Assembly (NCBI GenBank): GCA_964020085.1
Contig: OZ026603.1
Coordinates: 29,187,242-29,251,241 of the forward strand
DNA: 64,000 nt
Origin: Micromussa lordhowensis
Lineage: Eukaryota > Cnidaria > Anthozoa > Scleractinia > Lobophylliidae
Reading direction: 5' to 3'
Within the stretch, counting starts at the first letter, position 1; each line of letters opens with the position of its first letter. Under the pieces are notes generated by a model that did no database searches, was not told where the DNA came from, and worked only from the letters and a program-made list of their open reading frames with translations. Below, one piece after another: positions 57,512 through 64,000 of this stretch. A program made the translations under genes and the position numbers.

Positions 57512-57933
57512 AAGGGCGAGACGAGCAAGGGTATCCGCTGCTGGGGGAAGATGTAGTACCCGAAAAAAGGTCACCACCACCGTCACCCAAAGACGATACA
57601 GTGTCGAACCTAGTGCAACTGTTGCAAGCCTCCAACGCGCGTGAAGACAGACTCAAAGAAACCGTGGCACAATGGAACCGCAAATATAATGACTTGTACC
57701 AAGAACACATCGCTTTAAAGTTTGGTGACTTTTGTGAAACGTGTCAAACGAAGCAAGACACCACCGAACCTGGTGGTTGTGTCGAGTTGTGTACAAAGTG
57801 CGGCGAGGGGAAGATAACCATCCAAGGACTTCAACTCAGATTAGAAAAGAAACAAGAAGAAGTGAGATACTGGCAAGACTGCTACGAGACTGCCCTGAGC
57901 CAACTGTCAGATTTCCCTGAAAAACGACTATGA
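57508..57933 (+). CDS. Coiled-coil/Cys-motif protein, 141 aa (right copy)
   Basis: Identical to the left copy. Start at 57508 preferred over the in-frame ATG at 57484 because of the ATGA overlap. Cys pairs CETC and CTKC sit between two heptad-like segments. The stop overlaps the 201-aa gene start by ATGA. Confidence 0.7.
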   Translation: MKGRDEQGYPLLGEDVVPEKRSPPPSPKDDTVSNLVQLLQASNAREDRLKETVAQWNRKYNDLYQEHIALKFGDFCETCQTKQDTTEPGGCVELCTKCGEGKITIQGLQLRLEKKQEEVRYWQDCYETALSQLSDFPEKRL

Positions 57934-58535
57934 CGGACGAAGTGATGATGGTACCCGTGCAGGAGTTCAAACAATTACAAAACTATTACAAAGGACAGAT
58001 CACGGAGAGTGCCTTGTTGAACAAAGCGGGACGTCTGGCCGCAGAACAACATCTCATTTTGAAAGACAAGAGGATTCCAGACAGTCTGGCGGTCAAGATG
58101 ACCAAACCCATGGCCCTGGAACAGGCCCGATTGGTGAAACGCGTGCGCACAGGGTCTGCGGCCCCTACTGTGTACCAAAACACCGAAGAACCCGAGGGAA
58201 TGGCTGACGGACCCATAGAAAACATGTTGAGGCAAATCATCAAAGGGGTCAAGAAGGAACCAGTCAGTCCAGTCAGAATCAAGCAGGAACCTGCCACCCC
58301 CTCCACGTCAGGCATCAAAAAAGAGACACTCACCACCTCAAAAATTCCAAGACCCAAAAAACCCTTAAGTAAGGCACCCACTACCACCAAAGCTTCAAAA
58401 CCCTCTCGCAAGTCTAAGGGTGCATTCAGACAAAGCTTGGAGGGAGCCTTGGACGGTGCCTTGAAATCACTCACGAAAGGGAAACGACCGAAACGAAAGA
58501 CAGAAGTGGAAAAGCTACAACCCTCCTCAGGTTAG
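57930..58535 (+). CDS. Virion-type protein, 201 aa (right copy)
   Basis: Identical to the left copy: folded N-terminal half with LLNKAGRLAAEQH, basic low-complexity second half with three psi-K-x-E motifs. An AATAAA one base after the stop marks a poly(A) site inside the late unit, so PLA2 downstream needs read-through or its own start. Confidence 0.75.
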   Translation: MTDEVMMVPVQEFKQLQNYYKGQITESALLNKAGRLAAEQHLILKDKRIPDSLAVKMTKPMALEQARLVKRVRTGSAAPTVYQNTEEPEGMADGPIENMLRQIIKGVKKEPVSPVRIKQEPATPSTSGIKKETLTTSKIPRPKKPLSKAPTTTKASKPSRKSKGAFRQSLEGALDGALKSLTKGKRPKRKTEVEKLQPSSG

Positions 58536-58536
58536 G

Positions 58537-58542
58537 AATAAA
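58537..58542 (+). terminator. Internal late poly(A) signal
   Basis: AATAAA followed by AGTGTTGTTCGTTGTTGT, a GU-rich downstream element. The same AATAAAAGTGTT...CGTTGTTGT module recurs at 59030 after the PLA2 gene. Confidence 0.75.
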
Positions 58543-58650
58543 AGTGTTGTTCGTTGTTGTCAAAAAACCGACTCATAAATTCACATAAAAACCCCTCCTC
58601 AGGTTGGGAAGATTGGGATCCCCAAGGAAGTCTGAGAGGTCCACTTCGGT

Positions 58651-59007
58651 ATGACACCGACGAAGAAGAAGAAAGCGATTAAAAAAACGAAGAGGAGGAG
58701 GAGTGGAGGTCTTGACATTCAAAAATGGTTGGGAAAGACGGGGATTGAGTTCCATTGGCCTGGTTATCAATACATGGGACCTGGCACGAAATTGAAGAAA
58801 CGCCTAGCACGGGGAGATCCTGGGATCAACCGACTGGATCGAATCGCCAAACAACACGACATCGATTACTCCAAGGCCAAGAGTTTACAAGACAAGTGGA
58901 AAGCGGACACAAAAATGATCAAGTCCATTGACAAACTGCCTCGAAAAACAGTGACAGAACGCATTGTAAAGAAGATCATGCAGACCAAGAAACGATTCAA
59001 ATTGTAA
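58651..59007 (+). CDS. Phospholipase A2-like virion protein (right copy)
   Basis: Identical to the left copy (YMGPG calcium loop; His69-Asp70 pair). A 115-bp spacer (58536-58650) separates it from the 201-aa gene and holds the poly(A) signal and the second copy of the CCTCCTCAGGTT repeat. It is convergent with the RING-CH gene. Confidence 0.85.
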   Translation: MTPTKKKKAIKKTKRRRSGGLDIQKWLGKTGIEFHWPGYQYMGPGTKLKKRLARGDPGINRLDRIAKQHDIDYSKAKSLQDKWKADTKMIKSIDKLPRKTVTERIVKKIMQTKKRFKL

Positions 59008-59009
59008 TT

Positions 59010-59035
59010 TTTATTTTTGCAACAGAAACAATAAA
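59010..59035. terminator. Overlapping convergent poly(A) signals (right copy)
   Basis: Minus-strand AATAAA at 59010-59015 for the RING-CH gene and plus-strand AATAAA at 59030-59035 for the late unit. Mirror of 48638-48663. Confidence 0.75.
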
Positions 59036-59071
59036 AGTGTTACATCGTTGTTGTTGTTACAAATTGACTTG

Positions 59072-59520
59072 TCATAACTCAAATAGGTAACCACTACTCG
59101 GATACTTGGAAGCCGAAGCTATACAAGTCAGTCCGAGTCTTTCAATGCTCATCTGATCCTCAACGGCCGTTGAGGCCACGAAAAACAACCTGAACCTAAG
59201 GAATGCCCAAAGCGCCCTGGGCGTATTGAAAAAAAACATGTTATACACGGCCTTTCGCGACTCGATATGCAACAAGGTTTCAAAAGGCACAAACACAGTG
59301 CCATGAATGTACACTCTCCGAACGCCGTGGTCGCGCACAAAACACTCCACTGCCTGATAGTACTGGAACCACACCACTGGCGAAAGGCGTGCGGGTAGGA
59401 TGGACCATGTGCGCGGAGTCAAAGAATTATGCGTTTGGAAGGGGCGAGCCTCATCTCTGTATCCAAGAATCACATCATGCACCAACTGATAATTCCTGTC
59501 TCTACGTCGAATCTCGGTCT
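59072..59520 (-). CDS. Alternative last exon of the RING-CH gene (right copy)
   Basis: Mirror of 48153-48601, with the same acceptor (CTGTAG) and phase. Near the end Arg in the left copy (ASRYPS) is Lys here (ASKYPS). Joining from 59987 keeps the frame and again gives 735 nt in total. Confidence 0.7.
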
Positions 59521-59537
59521 CTACAGAAAAATTAAAA

Positions 59538-60272
59538 TTAAATTGAATTAAAATCGAAAATTGAGAAATCATCCCGATACAGTGACGGGCCTCCGGAGTG
59601 AGGCAACAAACTAAGATGATCGACTCGCGCAGTGTTCGAACTATCGTCTCGGACAAACAACAGTCTAAATTCGAACCCGCGCGTCGTGTGAAACACAGCA
59701 TAGGGCGTATTGAACACGATCATCTTATACACGGCTCGTCTCATGACAATCGTGGAATCCACGGGTAAGCTCACACGTCCATGCACATACAAATTATAGC
59801 GAGGGAATAGTCTCATGAATTCCTCCAGCTTATGGTAATAGTCCAGCCAGATACCCGCATCCAGCACGTACGGTAACTCCCTCCAAAACACGGACCCGTA
59901 ATAGTGAGTGCGAGCGAACCTCTGTTCATTTCTGTATCGGCGCAGTTCTCGCATAACTCTACCCATCACATCGTGATGAAGCGTACCTATCTCAAACGGG
60001 TCATCATCCGATTCAAGCTCTTCATCCGTCTCCAAAATCACTTCACGTTGGTACTCCTCATTCTCGTGGCGACAATTACCGCAAGTGGGTACCGTCTGCA
60101 CCATCTGACGGTAACAAGGTTTGTGCATGAACACACCGCAACACGGAGTGCATTGACATCTCGACACCGTGTTGATGTCAATACCTCTCTGACAAATGAA
60201 GCAGACCTGCTCAAGCGGAGATTCCTCCGGTGCAAGACCGCGAAGCCGTCTACTGCGTCTCAACTCTGCCAT
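59538..60272 (-). CDS. RING-CH-type zinc protein, unspliced isoform (right copy)
   Basis: Mirror of the left copy, with the RING-CH residues all kept (C24, C27, C39, C41, H50, C53, C64, C67). One residue differs near 160 (YHLYVH left, YNLYVH here). The donor AG/GTACGC lies at 59987/59986. The TATAAA box is at 60316-60311 on this strand. Confidence 0.8.
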   Translation of the reverse strand: MAELRRSRRLRGLAPEESPLEQVCFICQRGIDINTVSRCQCTPCCGVFMHKPCYRQMVQTVPTCGNCRHENEEYQREVILETDEELESDDDPFEIGTLHHDVMGRVMRELRRYRNEQRFARTHYYGSVFWRELPYVLDAGIWLDYYHKLEEFMRLFPRYNLYVHGRVSLPVDSTIVMRRAVYKMIVFNTPYAVFHTTRGFEFRLLFVRDDSSNTARVDHLSLLPHSGGPSLYRDDFSIFDFNSI

Positions 60273-60523
60273 CGCACATCGCTGAAAAACAAGATCGCAG
60301 AGGCACGGCCTTTATAGAAATAAACGCAACCAATCAGAGCGCAGGAAATCGTCACGTGGTAAAATCGACCACCGGGGGGATGGGGGGGTATCCCCCCTTC
60401 TCACAACCGACAGGGGACTGGACCCCAATCGAGAGAGACTGGGGTCCAATTCGGACGATAGCATAAAAACGCGCACGCTGACGGAATCGCCGCATTTTCA
60501 GTGCTCCACCTCGGACAGTGAAC
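60273..60523. promoter_or_regulatory. Divergent promoter (right copy)
   Basis: Mirror of 47150-47400, with one change noticed near the leader start (GGAATCGCCGC here, GGAATCACCGC equivalent on the left). It keeps both TATA elements (60311-60316 minus; CATAAAAA 60462-60469 plus), the E-box, the C/G run and the TGGACCCCA / TGGGGTCCA inverted repeat. Confidence 0.7.
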
Positions 60524-60577
60524 ATGGCTGAGCTGACAGACAGAGAGTTAAATGACCACATGGATGACTATGAACAA
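60524..60577 (+). CDS. Shared leader coding exon (right copy)
   Basis: Eighteen codons from ATG 60524 to a consensus donor (GTGAGT at 60578). Phase 0 at its end matches acceptors at 60652, 61092 and 61543. Intron lengths would be 74, 514 and 965 bp. Confidence 0.72.
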
Positions 60578-60651
60578 GTGAGTACTTAAGGCAACCAAGT
60601 GTGATCCTTCTTTCTTGAGACCCCATTGGTCACACCTTGCTCTCTTCTCAG

Positions 60652-61065
60652 AGTTACTGGGATCGGTTACCGCCAGAGATTGAACACTACATTCATTCAC
60701 TTTCAACGTGGCAAACCATCCTTGACTTGCGCAAAATTACACCCCGTAGACTCTTGCTCAAAGAAATCCTGGATTACCACAAACTGAAAAGTGACTGGGG
60801 GATGGGACACATCAAATGCACCTTGCATCGCTGTTATGATCGATGGTGCCCTGGAAAAGGAGACAACCTGAAGGCGGGTCTGATAAACAAGCACATGGTT
60901 ATCACTGCCCATTACACAAATTTCTTTGAACATGAAACTTACGGTGAATTTCTGGGGTACAGCATAAGTCACGCCCACAACAGATTGCCTCACGCGAAAT
61001 CGCACATTGAGCTCAAAATGAGAGAGTTTACTCTCAAATGGAGAGGTTCAATTGAACAAATGTGA
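60652..61065 (+). CDS. Early protein, alternative 3' exon 2a (right copy)
   Basis: 137 codons after a TCTTCTCAG acceptor. Same product as the left copy, but here the acceptor is CAG and no stop lies immediately upstream. Begins with the F-box-like SYWDRLPPEIEHYIHSL and has CPGK, EHETY and EFLG motifs. Function unknown. Confidence 0.75.
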   Translation, partial: SYWDRLPPEIEHYIHSLSTWQTILDLRKITPRRLLLKEILDYHKLKSDWGMGHIKCTLHRCYDRWCPGKGDNLKAGLINKHMVITAHYTNFFEHETYGEFLGYSISHAHNRLPHAKSHIELKMREFTLKWRGSIEQM

Positions 61066-61091
61066 TTCAGACTACCTTGTTCTCTTCTCAG

Positions 61092-61481
61092 AGTTACTGG
61101 GATCGGTTACCGCCAGAGATTGAACACTACATCCATTCACTTTCAACGTGGCAAACCATCCTTGACTTGCGCAAAATCACCCCACGGAAACTCTTGCTCG
61201 AAGAAATCATGGATCACCACAAACTGAAAGACGGTTGGGGGTTAGGACACATCAAATACACAAGGCGTCCCTGTCAGGATGAAAGCTGTCCTGGAAAAAT
61301 AGACAATATAAAGAAGGGGCTGCACTTAGTCGTCAATGCCCAATACACAGATCACAGTGAACATGAAACTTACTACGAATTTCTAGGGTTCGGTCTCAAG
61401 GACGCCCTTTACAGATTGCCACATGTGAAAAAGCGCTTGACTCTAAAATGGGGAGGTCTAGTCGAACTAACACCCCCTTAG
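61092..61481 (+). CDS. Early protein, alternative 3' exon 2b (right copy)
   Basis: 129 codons after an acceptor whose last 12 bases are the same as those of exon 2a. The first ~35 residues nearly match exon 2a and then diverge, so the exon plus its acceptor was duplicated as a unit. Followed by AATAAA at 61491. Confidence 0.75.
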   Translation, partial: SYWDRLPPEIEHYIHSLSTWQTILDLRKITPRKLLLEEIMDHHKLKDGWGLGHIKYTRRPCQDESCPGKIDNIKKGLHLVVNAQYTDHSEHETYYEFLGFGLKDALYRLPHVKKRLTLKWGGLVELTPP

Positions 61482-61490
61482 TTATTGTCA

Positions 61491-61496
61491 AATAAA
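61491..61496 (+). terminator. Poly(A) signal of the right early exons
   Basis: AATAAA ten bases after the exon 2b stop and ~45 bases before the PolB acceptor. Its use would compete with splicing to PolB. Confidence 0.7.
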
Positions 61497-61500
61497 AACC

Positions 61501-64000
61501 ATGTTCATTTTAAAAACAGACTCTTTTCTTTTTTCATCTCAGAACACACTTCGTCGCACTCACAACGAGGCGTTCCCCGAGGACGACGATGACGATTGGA
61601 TCTTTGATCCAGCTCTAGATCCTGTCATGGTCGGTGGAGGAGCAGGCACTAATCCCCTCCTTGAATTTGACCTACAACCCGTCGGAGCCCGACGCAATTG
61701 GAGAAATGCCCTAAACAAACAACGCTACGAAGCCACGCTGCGACAACAGAGAGACAGTACCCCCAACGACAATATAGGACAAGAACTGACCCACGCGTTA
61801 CGGAGGTCCATCCAACGACAGATTGACGCAGACAACACCCTGACCCCTCATTCCACGGTCCACTTTTCCATGCAATCCAGTGCCTTCACGCACGCCTTCC
61901 AATCCACCACCTTCACCGTAAGTGAATTCGTGCAAGGCAGTGAAAGACTAGATACCTATCTCCAGACCCTCGCGGCCAAACTCAATTCCAACGAAGAATT
62001 CGCCCCCGACGACACCTTCAGCATGGAAACCACTTTCATACGCACCCCAGGGCCAGGCAGCGGGAATGGAAAACGATACAAGCCGAGCTGTGCGGCTGTT
62101 CGCAATATCGCGAAAAGGTCGCGCATCGCCATCAAGAATAAGGACAACCTCTGTTGTGCCAGAGCCATCGTCACTATGAAAGCCTTGGCAGACGCTGACG
62201 GAGATGTCCGCATCCAAGAGTACCACAACCTCAAACAAGGACGCCCCGTCCAAGAACGACTCGCCAAGGAACTTCACCAGCTTGCTGGAGTCCCCGAAGG
62301 ACCCTGCGCAATCCCCGAACTCACACAATTTCAAGCCTCCTTGCCCGACTACCAGATCAAAGTCGTGTCCATTGATCCACCGCACATGATCATCTTTGCT
62401 GGTAACCCCGCCACACCCTCAGGCAAGATCATACGACTCATCAAGGAAGACAATCACTACGATGGCTGCAATTCTTTCGCTGGATTCCTCAACAAATCCT
62501 ATTTCTGCGACGATTGCAACCGGGGATACGATCACGAAGACTTCCGTCGTCATCCCTGTAAAGGCAAACGCTGCACCTCCTGCAAACGCTTGGACTGTCA
62601 CGATTTCCTCGAGGCCAAACGACCCTTAGAACCTGGACAGTTTCCTACCCCAACCTCCGTCTGCCCCCTATGTCACCGCAAATTTTTCGGTGACCAGTGC
62701 TACAACTACCACCTGCAACGTCGGAGTCTCCACATCAAATCCATCTGTGACTCCCTCAAGAAATGCCCCGACTGCCGTCACGTGTACGAACTGGACGACA
62801 AAGTACGTCGTGGCGGAAACCGTCGCGCCCCGGCTCACAAGTGCGGATGGGGAGAATGTCACATCTGCGAAAAGAATGTGCACGTGGCCACGCACCAATG
62901 CTACATTCAACGGCTACCTGAAAGTGAGGACGATCCCAAATTGAAACGTGTGTCGCGCGATGAAGTGGGTACACGAACAATGCTCGAACCGACCCCCAAT
63001 GATCCTGACACTCGCGTGTGGGTACAACGAGACCCTCCACTCCAAGTCTACTGCGACTACGAAGCCATCACGGATGCCGAGGGAAATCAAACACCCATTC
63101 TTCTCTGCGCCGAGACCGACGAGGAAGACGATACAGTCTCCTTTTACGGACCAGACTGCACCACGGAGTTCTTTCACTGGCTTGAAGAGATCGCTCTGGA
63201 CCAAGATGGAGATGACAGAAATGTCATAGCTATCTTCCACAACCTGAAAGGATACGACGGTATGTTTCTCCTACAATATTGTTACACCCAACACCGAGAA
63301 GTCAAAAACCAGATCACAGTGGGCACCAAGATTCTTTCCTTCCAGTCAGACCGCTTGACGTTCAAGGACTCCCTATGCTTTCTCCCGTTCTCACTCGCCA
63401 ACTTTACTGCTACCTTCGGAATTGAGGAACTGTGCAAGGGATTCTTCCCGCACAAATTCAACACCTTGGAAAATCAAGACTACGAAGGACCTATGCCCGA
63501 TGCTTCCCATTACGATCCCGACGGCATGTCCACCAAGAAAAAAACCGAGTTTGAACGTTGGCATGCTGAAAAAGTCGCTGCCAACTACCAGTTCGTCCTG
63601 CAGCGAGAAATGCTAGCCTATTGCGAGTCCGACGTCAAACTCCTCAAAGCCGGATGCAGAAAATTCCGCAAAGAATTCAATCAGAAAGCCGACTTTGATC
63701 CCATGGAAAAGTGCGTCACCATTGCCTCTGCCTGCAACCGGTTCTGGCGCAAGAAACTTGTCCCCATCAACAAGATCGCTTCTGAACCGTCTCGTGGATG
63801 GCACGGGTCCCGATCCAACCAATCCATCAAAGCCCTCAAATGGCTAGCCTGGCAAGAACACCAACTACGACTTCAACATCCCACCCCAGGCGATCGCATC
63901 CGCACTGTACGAAACGGAGGGGAAGTGCGCGTGTTTGACAGGTATCTAGTGGACGGGTTCGATCCCTGCGATCCCGTCACTCAACGACCCACCGTCTACG
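61501..64000 (+). CDS. PolB: Family B DNA polymerase (right copy, cut by window end)
   Basis: Open without a stop for all 2.5 kb present, covering the Cys/His region and the three exonuclease motifs (CDYEAI, HNLKGYD, YCESD). The window ends before polymerase motif A. The acceptor at 61542 (TTTTTTCATCTCAG) is in phase with the leader exon; the ATG at 61501 is probably not used. Differences from the left copy include D/N in THDEAF, P/H in DCPDF, W/L in PKWKRV, T/L in EIATDQ, M/R in DMYLV and R/C in DPRDPV. The left DCPDF Pro and PKWK Trp positions are within or near the zinc region. Both copies look intact so far. Confidence 0.93.
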   Translation, partial: MFILKTDSFLFSSQNTLRRTHNEAFPEDDDDDWIFDPALDPVMVGGGAGTNPLLEFDLQPVGARRNWRNALNKQRYEATLRQQRDSTPNDNIGQELTHALRRSIQRQIDADNTLTPHSTVHFSMQSSAFTHAFQSTTFTVSEFVQGSERLDTYLQTLAAKLNSNEEFAPDDTFSMETTFIRTPGPGSGNGKRYKPSCAAVRNIAKRSRIAIKNKDNLCCARAIVTMKALADADGDVRIQEYHNLKQGRPVQERLAKELHQLAGVPEGPCAIPELTQFQASLPDYQIKVVSIDPPHMIIFAGNPATPSGKIIRLIKEDNHYDGCNSFAGFLNKSYFCDDCNRGYDHEDFRRHPCKGKRCTSCKRLDCHDFLEAKRPLEPGQFPTPTSVCPLCHRKFFGDQCYNYHLQRRSLHIKSICDSLKKCPDCRHVYELDDKVRRGGNRRAPAHKCGWGECHICEKNVHVATHQCYIQRLPESEDDPKLKRVSRDEVGTRTMLEPTPNDPDTRVWVQRDPPLQVYCDYEAITDAEGNQTPILLCAETDEEDDTVSFYGPDCTTEFFHWLEEIALDQDGDDRNVIAIFHNLKGYDGMFLLQYCYTQHREVKNQITVGTKILSFQSDRLTFKDSLCFLPFSLANFTATFGIEELCKGFFPHKFNTLENQDYEGPMPDASHYDPDGMSTKKKTEFERWHAEKVAANYQFVLQREMLAYCESDVKLLKAGCRKFRKEFNQKADFDPMEKCVTIASACNRFWRKKLVPINKIASEPSRGWHGSRSNQSIKALKWLAWQEHQLRLQHPTPGDRIRTVRNGGEVRVFDRYLVDGFDPCDPVTQRPTVY

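Larger units (their letters stand above)
41781..64000. mobile_element. Polinton/Maverick (adintovirus-like) element with giant inverted arms, right end outside window
   Basis: The element encodes the diagnostic virion and replication set of this group: family B DNA polymerase, adenain-type cysteine protease, FtsK/HerA-type packaging ATPase, hexon-like major capsid protein and a penton-like protein. It begins with 5'-AG, as Polintons do, in the middle of a 32-bp satellite monomer. Inverted arms pair by the rule left + right = 107671 (inner part) or 107673 (outer part, after a 2-bp indel near 49083/58590). The right terminus is expected near 65892 if the arm is complete. No retroviral-type integrase is seen in the window. 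Total inferred length is about 24 kb, against roughly 15-20 kb for typical family members. Confidence 0.9.
56875..64000. repeat. Right inverted arm (partial, cut by window end)
   Basis: Mirror copy of 43673-50796. Between 56875 and about 61500 it differs from the left arm at only about ten positions by eye. From 61543 to 64000 (PolB) I count roughly 35-40 substitutions. Here the pX gene follows the membrane-protein gene with only two bases between them, so this arm looks like the native continuation of the late operon. Confidence 0.95.

Noticed and set aside
41781..64000. The inverted arms as a pure sequencing artefact
   Set aside because: The arms carry tens of real differences, including a changed acceptor, two indels and many PolB substitutions, so they are not one molecule read back on itself. 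A join of two separate elements is still possible.

Overview
The window is eukaryotic (metazoan) genomic DNA with two parts. Positions 1-41780 are satellite DNA. Positions 41781-64000 are a large virus-like DNA transposon of the Polinton/Maverick (adintovirus-like) type inserted in the satellite. The host cannot be named from this sequence. Canonical AATAAA signals, GT-AG introns, TATA boxes and CCAAT/CRE/octamer/NRF1-like motifs all indicate an animal nuclear environment.

Region 1 (1-24056 and 26501-41780) is a tandem array of a 32-bp monomer organised into nested higher-order repeats. The monomer has no stop codon in any forward frame, so the many long plus-strand ORFs here are by-products of the repeat, not genes. 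Region 2 (24057-26300) is an unrelated GC-rich satellite of alternating ~134-bp and ~160-bp units. It ends in a run of exactly 200 Ns (26301-26500), an assembly gap.

Region 3 (41781-64000, right end outside the window) is the element. It starts with 5'-AGTAGT directly against the satellite. It has a unique centre of about 6.1 kb (50797-56874) flanked by two inverted arms. The left arm is complete (41781-50796, 9.0 kb). The right arm (56875 onward) is present for 7.1 kb and, by symmetry, should end near 65892. Each arm carries, from the terminus inward: protein-primed-type DNA polymerase B; two alternative early 3' exons and a shared leader exon; a divergent promoter; a RING-CH-type gene with two alternative last exons; a parvovirus-type phospholipase A2 protein; three small virion-type proteins; and a small basic pX-like protein.

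The centre reads rightward as a tightly packed late operon: the 3' part of a penton-like gene, two small basic proteins, major capsid protein, adenain-like protease, packaging ATPase, three related MLRxEVxWF proteins, a low-complexity protein, another small basic protein and a two-helix membrane protein. It then runs into the right arm's pX, 106-aa, 141-aa, 201-aa and PLA2 genes. Most of these genes overlap by ATGA or similar stop/start overlaps.

No integrase is visible, and the penton gene loses its 5' part exactly at the left-arm junction. I infer that the original left end (integrase plus penton start) was replaced by an inverted copy of the right end. The most unusual points are the ~9-kb inverted terminal arms, the difference in arm identity (near-identical inside, clearly diverged in PolB), and two gene sets built as one 5' exon with alternative in-frame acceptors, one of which appears to supply the true start of PolB.
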